DNA of 64,000 nt from Homarus americanus (GCF_018991925.1 NW_024744529.1:411501-475500), one strand, 5' to 3'; counted from the first letter of the stretch, positions 45,030 to 57,683 are shown. Made by a program: numbers and translations. The notes: a model not told the origin generated them from the letters alone.

Positions 45030-46275
45030 TTATATATTCATTCATCTGTCTATCCATATAATTTTCTATCGATTGCAATATACTCGTATATCTCCATCAA
45101 GTCGTACCTTCAGGGGAAAACAAAATTACTATTTATCAACTCTCTTGTATGTCCAATGAACAGATCTCCAGCTAGGAAGCTAACGTCTTCACGATCCATT
45201 ATTTACGAAAATAAAAAACAGGTACTACAGTGGATCAAACTGTGAGCAGTAGTGATACACAGCGTTGGTCACTTAACACCACACATGAATCAACGAGATG
45301 AGCCGTTTTTAACTTGTGTGTGTGCGTGTGTGTAAGTGCGCACGCGCACACTTTCGCTCTGGTAAAATGGTGAGTGTATAGGTAAAATACTAAGACTAAG
45401 CTAACTAAGTAAAGCATTGAGCTAGTCTGTGAACCAATGTGGTAGTGTATAAGTGAATCATTGTTATAATGTGTAGGTGAAGCAGTGAAAGTGAAACTGT
45501 CCGAAGCAAAAAAAAAGTAAGTTAATGAAAAGGAAACATATTGCCTTAGTGAAGCAGTGAGATGACGGAGTCCTGGGTATATTCACTCTCGAATCTGGTG
45601 AAGAGTTGAGCTAATGAGAGGTAGAGATGGTGAATTAGTGAAGTAATAAGGCAGTAAATCAACCTCGTGAAACAGTGAGATGAAGGAGTCGAGGGCAGGT
45701 GAGGCATCCTGGGCACGCATGAGATCAGCGTGAGGCGTGTGATTAATGATTCAGAAGTGGGTCATGAAGCAGTGGCAGGAGGGTGGTGATCAGCGTGAGG
45801 TGTCGCTGATTAATGGTTCACAAACCCCTCCGCTGGCCACCCCACTGTCTAGAAGGATGCACCTCTACACTCTTGCCAACCGTGTGTGTGTGTGTTTGTG
45901 TACGCGCGCCCGTATAAATCAGTGTGTGTGCGAATGTGTGTGTGTGTGTGTGTTAAGCCTAAATGAAACGACACTAATAAACCTAGTCTTATAAAGATAA
46001 ACAGGAGTACCACAGGCCGAAACTTTGGTCCTACAGCATTTAAATATTTACAATCTTTATCAATCAATCGCCAAACAAATCAAGATTCCCTTCCACGGCT
46101 CCCTGGGTCTACTCCAAACAACCACATCGGAACTTAACAGCTTGAAAAGAGTTTATTACTACATTTTTTCAAATTGATATTACAGGTACTAAACAGAGGG
46201 AGCTGAGAGTATGTAACATGCCCCTGGTGCTGCAACCAGTGAGGTTCTCACACAAGATCAAACCGACGTAGACCA

Positions 46276-46278
<3 letters not shown>
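45030..46278. other. Intronic or flanking DNA with small internal duplications
   Basis: A 24-bp duplication, GTGAARCAGTGAGATGAMGG with AGTC (45547 and 45668), and a 35-bp class duplication with GATCAGCGTGAGG (45723 and 45788). Short TG runs are at 45315-45332 and 45885-45951. No exon recognised. Confidence 0.65.
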
Positions 46279-46331
<53 letters not shown>

Positions 46332-46338
46332 TCTCACT
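46279..46338. repeat. (CT)n microsatellite
   Basis: CT units interrupted once by GCC. Confidence 0.96.
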
Positions 46339-47365
46339 TAACTGTTTTAAAGAATATAGTGCTATTCTGAACAAATGTAAGCGACTGTGCTTAAAAGGGA
46401 TTCGTGATAAAATTTGGTAAAATATTGACGCGCTCGATAAAACTTCCAAGTGTATCTGCTTATGCCTCGAATGGAGAACAATACACCTCTGAATAATACA
46501 ACAACCTCCTGCTACTTAGAGAACTATAGGGAAGTCAGCAAATACTTAAATGGCGTGTAAAAGAGATTCAAAGCATGTTGCAAGGCTTTAGATAGCATTA
46601 AACTCATGCCTGGTAAGTATGGAAGACCGGACCGTTGTCGTGGTACAGTGGCCCACAGGTATAGCATTCCACCCCTCGGTGGCCTTACCGAAAATGTGGC
46701 GACGTCAGAATCACAGCCGAACCTTCTTTGCAGAGATTACATTCATCATATAGCTTAGCACAAATCTCGAGTACATATATTACCGAGAAAAAATAATTAT
46801 ATATATATCGTTGGCAATATGATCGGAAAGGGCACACTATATTTGTGGGCAACTGTACCTCCGATATTTGGAAAACTCAAGATAGAGACGAGTGCAGCGG
46901 GCTGGAGGCCGCAGTTGTGGAGATTGGAGGAATCATCTAATGGTTTTGCGACAACTTCGAGAGGTAAGCGTCAAAGATTAAACCTTAACTCACATATTTG
47001 GGAAACTCAGTGGATGTAGGAGAGTAAAGGGCTGCAGGCCGTGTCATGTGCAGGCCGCAGTAATGGTGACTGACACATGAGCTGATGGAGGAATCCACAT
47101 TGGCTGCACAATCAGCTAAGCGACGCGTGACTTGACGGCAGGAATCTACCGGCTGACATGACGCGCCGGACCTGCCGTGCAACAGGTCTTACGCCGCCCC
47201 TGAGGCACCACCAGGGGTCTCTCTCTCTTCTTAACCATAAAAGGGTTAAAGGAGGGATGAGGGAGGGGTTTGGAAGTGACGTGAGGAATGGGGGGTGGGG
47301 GGGCGGGGGGGTGGAGGTAAAGCAGAGGCGTGACGTGTGATTCAGGTTTAAGGAACTAAGAACGA
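46339..47365. other. Unique DNA with a diverged local duplication
   Basis: ATATTTGG(A/G)AAACTCA...GGGCTG(G/C)AGGCCG occurs at about 46866 and again at about 46996, suggesting an old duplication of about 130 bp. No gene recognised. Confidence 0.55.
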
Positions 47366-47369
47366 ACCC

Positions 47370-47622
47370 CATGACCACCAACATCGACGACTCCAACATG
47401 ACAACATCAGAGCGACAACCACCATCGACCCCTCCAATACGATAACATCAAGGGCAACAACCACCATCGACCCCTCCAATACGACAATATCAGGGCAACA
47501 ACCACCATCGACCCCTCCAACACGACAACATCAAGGGCAACAACCACCATCGACCCCTCCAACACGACAACATCAAGGGCAACAACCACCATCGACCCCT
47601 CCAACACGACAACATCAGGGCG
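47370..47622. repeat. 39-42 bp ACCACCATCGACCCCTCCAA array
   Basis: Six units with CAACCACCATCGACCCCTCC followed by AACACGACAACATCAAGGG; the last three are nearly perfect. Confidence 0.94.
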
Positions 47623-48019
47623 GTACGGAATTCGGCCCTTTCATAGAATTGGAAAGCGGTTCTCTCGGTGTGACTTGGGAGTTCCTTGGAGACACCCAAC
47701 AGGAGGGATATCTGTCACTCTACACTCCTTCTATCTCTCTCAGTCTCTCCCTCTCTCTCTCCTTTATTTCAATGTTATTGCCATTGTATCTACTTCTTTT
47801 GATGCTGTTACTCCATCCATTTTTGTTTGCGTCTGTGCACCCCATCGCTGTATCCGCATTTATCCACTTTCACTGTAACCAACTCTCAATCTTTCTCTGT
47901 ACCCATCCACATCCACGTCCCAACACATTCACTCCCCCGCCATCTCGTGTCTTTATGTGCCTGTCATAACCAGGTTTACTTATGTAAAGCACAACAAAAT
48001 ATGTAGATAAGTCGTGGTG

Positions 48020-48272
48020 GTGGTCCTGGCATCCTGAGACCCTGGACCCTGGGACCTTGGAACCTTAGGACCCTGTAACCCTGGAACCTTGGGATCCTGG
48101 AACTCTGGGACCATGAAACCCTGAGACTGTGAGACCTTGGGCTCTAAAACCTTGGGACCTTGAGATTCTGGGACCTTGGGATCCTTGGACCCTGAGACCT
48201 TGGGACTCTGGCACCTTAGAATCCTGGGACCTCGGGACCTTGGGACCTTGGTATTCTGGGACCTAGGGAGCC
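48020..48272. repeat. GGACCTTGGGA(C/A)CCTTGG short-unit array
   Basis: 8-11 bp GGGACCTTG / TGGAACCTT units, irregular. A minus frame rich in KVPRSQGP is an artefact. Confidence 0.9.
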
Positions 48273-48492
48273 ATAAATATATCAACAGAAAGATTTTAGT
48301 ACTAAGATGGATCATGAAAAGATAAAGAACATAAGAACGGGGAGTTGGAGGCAGAGAGTGGGGGTAGAGGGTCTGGGGGAATGATTGGGGATCCAAGATG
48401 GGGAGGGGGTAGTGGGGATGAGAGGTTCGCCACTGTTGACAAACTTTATCAACAGTCATAAACTTCCAAGTGGGGGAAGTAGGTCACTGCCT

Positions 48493-48495
<3 letters not shown>

Positions 48496-48551
<56 letters not shown>

Positions 48552-48614
48552 CATGTTTGTTTACGTGTATGTGTGTGTATGAGATAATTTTCTGTGGTGT
48601 ATATGTGTCATTGC

Positions 48615-48661
<47 letters not shown>
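48496..48661. repeat. (GT)n ... (CA)n inverted pair
   Basis: About 26 GT units (48496-48548) and about 22 CA units (48617-48661) flank a 68-bp loop. They are complementary, so a long imperfect hairpin is possible. Confidence 0.93.
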
Positions 48662-48664
<3 letters not shown>

Positions 48665-48734
48665 CCAAGATGGGAATTTTTATGTTCGTCTTTTACGTCA
48701 TTAGAATGCTGAGGACCCGCTGAAGCTGATAGTG

Positions 48735-48915
48735 TGGCCCCGATGGTGTGTGGGACGTGTGGGGTACTGTGGGGGCCTTATAGGACACTGTGGGACTATT
48801 TTGACACTGTGTGGGCTCTATGGCTGCACTGTAGAGTCTGTGGTGTTCTGTTGGGGATTTATAGCGCATTGTAGGGGCTCTGTGGGCTCTCTGGGTGCTG
48901 TGGGTCATTATGGGT
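48735..48915. repeat. CTGTGGGGGCT degenerate repeats
   Basis: About ten short units around CACTGTGTGGGCTCTATGG and variants. Confidence 0.8.
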
Positions 48916-49061
48916 ACGCCGTGGGTTAGGAAAATTCGACCACTGAATGTTTTCTCACTCGTTTATTCGTTATCTCTCTCTCGCAACCACCAGAAAGAAC
49001 ACTCAGTTGGTAACTACGACAGTCTATCGTTCGCCCGTCTCCCGCCTGCAGTGGTGCTTGT

Positions 49062-49063
49062 GC

Positions 49064-49098
<35 letters not shown>
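49062..49098. repeat. (GT)n microsatellite
   Basis: About 18 GT units, followed by CT-rich sequence to 49345 with TTGCAAGG(C/T) repeated four times. Confidence 0.95.
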
Positions 49099-49100
<2 letters not shown>

Positions 49101-49359
49101 AGGCATCTCCTTCTATCGTTCCTTCCTTCCTACCTTTACCCCTTTCCTCCTCCCTTCTCCTCTACCCCCCTCAATCTAGCAAGGTACTTTACCCTCCCTC
49201 CCTCTCTTCATCCCTCCTCTCGTCCCTCCTTTACATCACCCCTTCATCCCATCTTGCAAGGTTCTCCTTCCCCCTCCTTACAAGGCCTCCACCTCCCCCC
49301 ACCTCCTTGCAAGGCCCTCACCCTAACAAGGAACCTTCCCCCCTCTATACTGTCACTGT

Positions 49360-50100
49360 AGGTATGGCGGGAGATGCACGACCCCAGGACAGGCCGCGTG
49401 TCCTAAGATATGGCCATGAAGGGACAGCCACGAGGATATGTATACAGATATGGACAAGGGTACATTTCCATACATATACCGTGATTACACTACCCGCACC
49501 TCACACGTGGCCACGAAGGGAGGGATACAATTGTGGCCGTACCTGTAGGGCCACAAATTTTGTCCATGAACACAAGGCCACAAATTTTGCCCCATGAACC
49601 AGCCAGGGAGGATATTTAACGTCCCGATCTCTCATGCATCACAAACTACCCGACCGTCGAGTTTTTAGCCTCCAGAGCCGCCTCACAGCCACGACGCCTT
49701 GTCTTAGTTATGTCTTAAATTATTCTCTTCAGTCATGAGCTCCGAAACACCAAGGGTAAGACATTTGTTCCTTCATGCGATCTTGTGTTTATGTTTAAGA
49801 TGTGGTTGTTTATCTCTGAGTTGTTTCTAAACCATGGGTGTCCTCACGGCTAGCAGGACACTATGTCTAAGTCATGAGTTGTTTGAGACAGCCATGTTAG
49901 GAGGCAGGACTCAAAGGAAGCCATCAACCATGTCCATGTGTTAAGACATAGCTACTACTGTCTTAAGGAAGGTGGCGACACCCTGATCACGTCACCTCAC
50001 CTGCCCCCCCCCCACGTCTAGGGTGACAGATGATGGCCTACCTGTCACCTTCCTCACCTGTCACCATTCCTTCCTCCTTCTGTCACTAACATCTTCCTTC
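49360..50100. other. Unique DNA with GGCCACRAAG-like similarities
   Basis: ATATGGCCATGAAGGGA, ACGTGGCCACGAAGGGA and GGCCACAAATTTTG (twice) indicate a decayed repeat at 49410-49600. No gene recognised. Confidence 0.55.
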
Positions 50101-50169
50101 TTTCTCTCTCTGGTACTTTTTCTTGCCCGTTTCACACTCTTCCTCCCGTCATCCTACATACCTATGGTG

Positions 50170-50350
50170 CATCCCAAACACAACACCCCTCTCCATCATC
50201 CCACCCCTCCCATCACCCCACCTCACCCCTCCCATCACCCTCACCTCTCCCATCATCCCACCTCTCCCATCACCCCAACTCATCCCTCCCATCATCCCAC
50301 TCTCCCATCCCCCACCTCACCCCTCCCATCACCCCACTTCCCCATGTTGA
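50170..50350. repeat. CCCATCACCCCACCTCACCCCT minisatellite
   Basis: About nine units of 15-22 bp. CT/C-rich sequence resumes at 50480-50700. Confidence 0.9.
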
Positions 50351-50859
50351 TCATACCCCCCTCACCCCCCCTTCCCTGGCTGCAGAATGGTGAGAGGAAC
50401 AAGTTGGTGGTGGTCCAGATAGTGGGTGAGAGCTGACCATTGTCGGTGATAGTGTGAAATAAACATGACCATTACTGTAACGCCCTCCTTCTTCTCCCCA
50501 CTCCTCTCTTCCCTCCCCACCTCCCTTCCTCCCCAACCTCCCTCTCTTCCCCTCCCCAACTCCACTTCCTCCACACACCCTCCCCACCAACTCCTTCTCA
50601 ATACCCACTTTCTCACATCAACACCCATTCCCCGCCACCACCCACTCCCTGCTGCACCCTCCAACGCCCACGTGATCCCCCACACGCCCCCTCCCCATGG
50701 CCACCACCACCACCGCAAAAAAAACAAGAACAAACGCCCTGAAAGACAAAAGACTGGGACACGTACCAACCATCGGATGGGCACTGTGAACTAGGACATG
50801 GGACAACGTGGCCCTGTGTCCTACATGTCTATCTAGCCAGCCTTGGTGGGTCACACTGT

Positions 50860-51727
<868 letters not shown>

Positions 51728-52104
51728 AACACAATACTCTACAGCTGCACATCTTAACACATTTCTCGCACACAAACACCTCCCCGACGCAACACAATAC
51801 TCTAAAGCTGCACATCTTAACACATTTCTCGCATACTAACACCTCCCCGACGCAACACAATACTCTACAGCTGCACATCTTAACACATTTCTCGCACACT
51901 AACACCTCCCCGACGCAACACAATACTCTACAGCTGCACATCTTAACACATTTCTCGCACACTAACACCTCCCCGACGCAACACAATACTCTACAGCTGC
52001 ACATCTTAACACATTTCTCGCACACTAACACCTCCCCGACGCAACACAATACTCTACAGCTGCACATCTTAACACATTTCTCGCACACTAACACCTCCCC
52101 GACT
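51728..52104 (-). repeat. 63-bp tandem repeat, six copies
   Basis: Nearly perfect 63-mers containing CAATACTCTACAGCTGCACA and TTAACACATTTCTCGCACAC. On the minus strand each unit reads as 21 residues with CEKCVKMCSCRVLCC, so a 123-codon frame is Cys-rich. There is no ATG (the first codon of the open frame is GTG), no homology that I recognise, and repeat length divisible by three explains the open frame. I call it non-coding. Confidence 0.9.
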
Positions 52105-52269
52105 CGAGGGTGTCAATTAAAGCAGTCATGACAAACGCGGCGACCATCATCTCTGATCACACCAACTGATGCACCGATAGTGACGCCCAAGACTAAGCAG
52201 CGGCTATACACCTCAACAGACAACCTACTTGTTCCTCGCTGTGGTTCTGCTTATAATGAGTTGAGATAA

Positions 52270-52830
52270 TGTTCTCTCTTTCCCCCCTCCCTCTCTACCC
52301 ACTACCCTCCCCACGACCACTACCCACCCACGACCACACTACCCACCCCGATCACTACCCACCCACGAACTACCCACCCGACTACCCACCCACGACCACT
52401 ACCCAAACCACTCCCACCCACGACCACTACCCACCCCACGACCACTACCCACCCATCCACCCTATACCACAATACCCACCCCACGACCACTACCCACCCA
52501 CGACCTACCCACCACACCACTACCACCCCACGACCATTATCCTCCCCACAACCACTACCCTCCCCACGACCATTATCCTCCCCAACCACTACCTCCCCAC
52601 GACCATTATCTCCTACACCACTACCCACGACCACACGGCACGACCACTACCCACCCCGACCACTACCCACCCCACGCCATTATCCTCCCCACAACCACTA
52701 CCACCCACGACGACCACTACCCACGACCACTACCCACCCTACGACCACTACCCACTCCACCCAATGACCACGACCACTACCCACCCCACGACCATTATCC
52801 TCCCCACAACCACTACCCTCCTTATATTAT
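52270..52830. repeat. CCACGACCACTACCCACC minisatellite
   Basis: About 25 units of 15-21 bp with CCACGACCACTACCCACCC or CCATTATCCTCCCCACAACC cores. Two short CCTAA runs follow. Confidence 0.93.
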
Positions 52831-52854
52831 CAGTTACGAGAACATCCATAGTAC

Positions 52855-52876
52855 TAACCTAACCTAACCTAACCTT
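52855..52876 (-). repeat. Short (CCTAA)n telomere-like run
   Basis: ACCTAACCTAACCTAACC: four units of the TTAGG complement, opposite in sense to the block at 10136. Short enough to be chance or a seed for expansion. Confidence 0.6.
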
Positions 52877-53007
52877 TCATACTGTGGACAAACTTGAGAT
52901 GAGACACGAGGGTGATGACGTCTATAAGGTTCTAACTCAAGAAACACAAGTGAGATCATTACCGCGGCCCAGTTGAAGGTTCAGATGGCCAAGAAGACGT
53001 GATCGAG

Positions 53008-53278
53008 TACTGTAACAACCCACGTGACTCAACCAAGTACTGTAACAACCCACGTGACTCAACCAAGTACTGTAACAACCCACGTGACTCAACCAAGTAC
53101 TGTAACAACCCACGTGACTCAACCAAGTACTGTAACAACCCACGTGACTCAACCAAGTACTGTAACAACCCACGTGACTCAACCAAGTACTGTAACAACC
53201 CACGTGACTCAACCAAGTACTGTAACAACCCACGTGACTCAACCAAGTACTGTAACAACCCACGTGACTCAACTGTAA
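53008..53278 (+). repeat. 30-bp array, nine copies, each with CACGTGACTCA
   Basis: Nine essentially identical 30-mers: TACTGTAACAACCCACGTGA followed by CTCAACCAAG. Each has an overlapping E-box (CACGTG) and AP-1/TRE core (TGACTCA). The first copy begins GAGTACTG and the last ends CTCAACTGTAACG; there is almost no divergence, so the array is young or homogenised. It is open in several frames because 30 is a multiple of three. Regulatory role is inference. Confidence 0.96.
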
Positions 53279-53519
53279 CGTGATTAACATTATTTATGAA
53301 TTACAGGACACTTCACCTTACAGATACAATATACGTGATTACAATACAGTAAGCTATATAATACACATAATGACCGACAATATCCTACATTTCAAAATAC
53401 AATATAAAACACATTAGAGGGTCATTACCGTAGTATAATTAAGGTCAGGTCATCTTGTATATGTGGAAGAGGTTGACCCTTCCTTCACTCATATCAAAGA
53501 TAGAGAAAGGTGCACTAAA

Positions 53520-53623
53520 TGTGGTAGTGGTGGTGGTGGTGGTGGTGCAACATTACCAGGCAGCCACAGGAGATGGATGGTGCTGTTCTCTACCCTATCA
53601 CTACCTCTTGCCTTACCTAACAC

Positions 53624-53659
<36 letters not shown>

Positions 53660-54060
53660 GCACCATCACTACTAGCACCATCACCACTACCAATACCATT
53701 ACCATCACCCTTACGACCACCATCATCCCCATACCCAACAGCACTACCACCATCATTACCCCTACCACCACCACCACCACCACCACCATCAGTCCAGGGA
53801 GATAGATGATCTGGCCCTGTACCCTACCACCATTACTTACCTCACCTCACACCCATCCCCGCCACCACCGCCACCACAACTGTTACCCCACGCCTACCAC
53901 CACGCCCACCACCTACCCCACGCCCACTACCACCAATTAATTCCACCCCACGCCCACACCGGCCACTACCACGCCCATCACCTACCCCACGCCAACCACC
54001 TACCCCACGCCCACCACCACTACCACGCCCACCAGCCACACTCCCACCATTACCCTCAGC
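53520..54060. repeat. GGT, CTA and CAC/CCACGCC-type low-complexity blocks
   Basis: GGTGGTGGTGGTGG (53527-53547), CTACTACTACTACTA (53634-53660), CACCACCACC (53767-53790) and CCACGCCCACCACC units (53888-54030). Confidence 0.9.
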
Positions 54061-54174
54061 ACATCTATTAATTTCATAACCACAACAACCACGGCACTAA
54101 TGTATCCCCTCCATTATAACACTCCTCTTCTACACCACCACCACAGATAGGTCACACCACCAACGCCACACTAA

Positions 54175-54440
54175 TACATCTAAGCCATATCACCACACCA
54201 CCACACTACACCACACCACACCACACCACACCACATCACATCACCACATCACATCACCACACCACACCACACCACACCACACCACACCACCACACCACAT
54301 CACATCACCACACCACACCACATCACATCACCACATCACATCACCACACCACCACACTACACCACACCACACCACACCACATCACTACACTACATTACGC
54401 CAACGCACCAAGTCACCACACCATACCACATCACACTAGC
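54175..54440. repeat. CACAC/CACATCACAT pentamer array
   Basis: CCACA pentamers mixed with CACATCACATCAC units in repeating blocks (54190-54400). Confidence 0.94.
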
Positions 54441-55265
54441 ACACCTGAGACACAGTGGAGGCCAGGAGCAGGTGGAGTCAACAGGTGAGATAAGCCACAG
54501 GTAGCATAATGAGCACGACTCTCCCGCCAATATCTACTGTAAATAAACTTCGCCGAATTCTCATGAAAATATTGAAGCGTGAATAAAGACTTGCGTCTCA
54601 TTAAGTGCGGCGACAACATTCCTCAGTGTCTAGGGAGGGGCTCTTCACTCCCCTCTCCGTCTCTCACACCTCCTCAAAGCCTTGCCCTACACACCTCCAA
54701 GGTAGCGACGCTGAAGTGGATGATATCTCGCATGTTGTTTGTCAGTTATCATTGTCGGCTGTGCTCTCTAATTATCGAACGGGGGAGGGGATGGATAGGA
54801 AGAGGGGGGAGAATAGAGGGAGAAGGGGAGCAGCAGGAGAGGAGGAAGGGAGGGAGAAAAGAGGGCATAAAGGTTAAAGAAAGGTATCTTTAGAAGATGC
54901 CCCCCATCTCCTCCCAGCAGAACACCAATGGTTGGGGAACGAGACTCTCAGCGAACCTCCTCCTCCTTAACCCCCTATCCCCTTCCCCTACTTCCTCCCC
55001 TCCCCCTACCACCCCCTCCTCCTATATCGTAGCCCCCCACCTCCATCGATTCCACCAATCACCAGTGAGGGAGGCATGGGGGCGTCAGCCACAAGAAAGG
55101 GGGCATGGATGGGGCTGTCTACATCCGCTCGTGGCTCCCCTTCCCCTCCCATCCCTCTTATTCCTCCCATCCATCACCAAGGAAGAGGAGTAGGAGGAGA
55201 GATAAGGAAGGTGGGGTCGTCTTAAGATGGAGGAGGAGGAGCCGTCTTAAGGAGCTAGGGGGAGT
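54441..55265. other. Unique DNA with purine and pyrimidine patches
   Basis: Purine-rich 54780-54870, C/T-rich 54950-55030. No exon recognised. Confidence 0.55.
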
Positions 55266-55266
55266 T

Positions 55267-55366
55267 TTAACCCTTTCGCTGGCATTTCCGCACTTACCAT
55301 TTTATTCTGGCTACCGTCAGACCATTTTATTCAGCTTAGGGTAACCTCCCGTAGCCAAAGGGTTAA
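55267..55366. mobile_element. piggyBac-like miniature element (MITE), about 92 bp
   Basis: The segment is flanked by TTAA on both sides (55267-55270, 55363-55366), the target site used by piggyBac-type elements. It has imperfect terminal inverted repeats: left CCCTTTCGCTGGC, right complement CCCTTTGGCTACG. The ends begin CCC, as in piggyBac termini. It is far too short to encode a transposase. The interior repeats ACCATTTTATTC twice. Classification rests on ends and target site only. Confidence 0.65.
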
Positions 55367-55609
55367 GGAGACGGGAGAGGACCGTCTTAAGAAGGAGGAG
55401 GAAGAGGAGGAGAAGGAGGAGGTAAGGGGGCCATTTTAAGAAGAAAAACATAGATAGGGGAGGTCTTCACTCACGCGAGGTTGGGGCGTCGTGGGCTTAT
55501 CAGTGGTGGCCCGAGACTGTTGCCCCGACGCTCGTATCTGTCGCTGCCGGGAGGTGTTGTGTACGTCTCTCGGTGGTGATACTCCCTCCTCTACTAACTA
55601 CCACATCGC

Positions 55610-55680
55610 CAACACTATCACCACACCGCCATCACCACCACACCGCCACCAACACGCCATCACCACCACAACCACGCCCA
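55610..55680. repeat. CACCGCCATCACCACCA repeats
   Basis: Short CACCACACCGCCATCACC units. Confidence 0.8.
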
Positions 55681-55799
55681 TACCATCTACCCTGAATCTT
55701 GGCCACCTAGACCCCTACACTAGGCCATCTGGACCCTTATACTTGGCCATCTGGAGACTGTCAATCGAGCTACCTAATGACGAAGTGAGAAGTGGTAAT

Positions 55800-56125
55800 G
55801 AAGGCAAGTAGGTGGAGGCAGGTGAAGGGCGGAGTGAGGAACAGGGGGGGCAGGTAAGGGGCGGAGTGAGGAGCAGGGGGACAGGTGAAGGAAGTGGGAG
55901 TAAGGAGCAGGGGCAGGCAAGGAGTGAGGAACAGGCAAGGGGATGTGAGTGGGGATGGGAAGTGTGGGGAGACGGAGACGAACTGAGGGGGGGATGGAGG
56001 GGTAAGAGAGTAAGGGATAGGGAGAAGTAGGAGGGACTGGTGGGATTGAGAGAGGAGGAAGGAGGAAGTGACGATTAACGTGAGAGACTGAGGGAAGAGG
56101 GAAAGGAGTAGGAGGTGATGATAGG

Positions 56126-56200
<75 letters not shown>
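55800..56200. repeat. GGGGCGGAGTGAGGAGCAG units and (GA)n microsatellite
   Basis: About six units of 20-30 bp at 55820-55950; GA run of about 35 units at 56129-56200. Confidence 0.9.
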
Positions 56201-56205
<5 letters not shown>

Positions 56206-56314
56206 AGTGGAGGAGGCTCTTCCCTGGTGAGAATATCAGGTGTTGCTGAGTAGTGATAATGTTCCAGACTCATCAAGACTGACAACCTGGGGATAAGGCT
56301 TGTCACCTCCGCCA

Positions 56315-56377
<63 letters not shown>
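56315..56377. repeat. (AC)n microsatellite
   Basis: About 31 uninterrupted AC units. Confidence 0.98.
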
Positions 56378-56379
<2 letters not shown>

Positions 56380-56688
56380 AAATCCCAACCTCTCAACCCA
56401 TCTAATTTTGACATCCCTATTTAATCCTATCTCCTCCTTCTTTCCTTTCCTCCTTCATGTTGCCTCCTCAGCCCCTCCATCATCCACGCCTTCCCCCATT
56501 ATTCTCACTCAGACCACTCCCTCTACCTCCACTCTCCTCCCCCACTCCCTTTCCCCACTCCCCACTCCCTCCACCAGTCGAGGCTGTCACAATCCAGCAG
56601 AAAATGACTTTAGATTAATGAATGATGCCGAGAACTGGTCAGTCCAAATTTTTTCCCACTGGATCTCACTACCTGGAACCTGCTTACG

Positions 56689-56689
<1 letters not shown>

Positions 56690-56787
<98 letters not shown>

Positions 56788-56827
56788 AAAGGAAAGTAAG
56801 AATATGAGAGAGAGAGAGAGAGAGAGT
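56690..56827. repeat. (GAAA)n and (GA)n microsatellites
   Basis: About 24 GAAA units (56691-56789) and, after 17 bp, about 11 GA units. Confidence 0.97.
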
Positions 56828-56967
56828 CCACCATTAGTGAAAACCTTATATCCATGTTGCTGTTTGTGATGGTTAATAAATAAAAAAATTAACAACAACA
56901 ATGATAAAGATAACAAATGATAAAAAGGAGAGCGATACCTGTAACCACCTCTTATTCTACTTTCCCT

Positions 56968-57030
56968 TATCTCTCTCTCTCTCTCTCTTCTTTATTCTTA
57001 CTTCCTATTCTCTCTCTCTCTCTCTCTCAC
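56968..57030. repeat. Two (CT)n runs
   Basis: CT units at 56970-56988 and 57010-57028. Confidence 0.93.
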
Positions 57031-57152
57031 ATCACGAAACTTCTTCCTCCCTCTCCCTCTCTTGCCCCCCCTTGCTCCTCTCTCTACCTGTTCCCACACA
57101 CCACACAGAAGAAAAAAGTTAAGCCAGAAAGTTTTAGTCCAGCGGGAACTTT

Positions 57153-57153
<1 letters not shown>

Positions 57154-57184
<31 letters not shown>
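57154..57184. repeat. (TG)n microsatellite abutting the LINE fragment
   Basis: TG run ends exactly where the LINE coding similarity begins. Confidence 0.95.
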
Positions 57185-57680
57185 AGCATCGAGGCTACCA
57201 TTATCCATGAACAGCTACGCTGGACTGGTCATGTTACCCACATGGACGACAGTAGACTGCCAAAGCAGCTACTTTACAGACACCTAATGAATAGTAAACG
57301 TAACGTTGGCTGGCAACTGAAAAGGTATAAGGATAGTCTTAAGACAAACCTGAAAAGGTGCCAAATCGACCCCTCACCTGGGAGTCGATTACTCCACACC
57401 GTAATGCTTGGAGGAGCACCACACGAGAAGGTGTCAATAGTTTCTAGTTAGCCCAACTGCAAACCGAGGCAGACAAGCGCCAGTGCCGGAAAGACGCTGC
57501 CGCCACCCCTCCCGCACTAGGTGTAGCCCTCCACACGTGCAGCATCTGTGGACGACCCTGCCGGTCCCGTATCGGCCTCTCTAGTCCCCTCAGAGCTCAC
57601 CAATGAAGGTGACATCCTTAATAACTAATACCATTGTATCATAGCTGGATGATCGCCATACGCGATTCCGAGTGACAGCA

Positions 57681-57683
<3 letters not shown>
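57185..57683 (+). pseudogene. 5'-truncated LINE (second family), C-terminal end and 3' tail
   Basis: The first frame reads SIEATIIHEQLRWTGHVTHM, then DDSRLPKQLL and LKRYKDSLKTNLKRCQIDP. This matches the widespread LINE C-terminus 'LRWxGHVxRMxDSRxPKQLL...KRxKDxLKxxL'. After a frame change (between 57360 and 57460) it continues EADKRQCRKDAAA and ends with a zinc-finger-like CSICGRPCRSRIGL...RAH before a stop. The 3' tail (TGATCGCCATACGCGATTCC) runs directly into (TAG)n. Only the last 150 residues or so are present; the copy is dead. RT and endonuclease domains are missing. Confidence 0.85.

Noticed and set aside
48020..48272. Minus-strand frame rich in KVPRSQGP
   Set aside because: Directly explained by the GGACCTTGGGA short-unit array.
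53003..53280. CRISPR-like array of 30-bp repeats
   Set aside because: Units abut directly with no spacers, no cas genes are present, and the window is clearly eukaryotic.
52937..53290. Repeated-peptide frames on both strands (GCYSTWLSHV type)
   Set aside because: Produced by the 30-bp array; the period is divisible by three, so frames stay open without selection.
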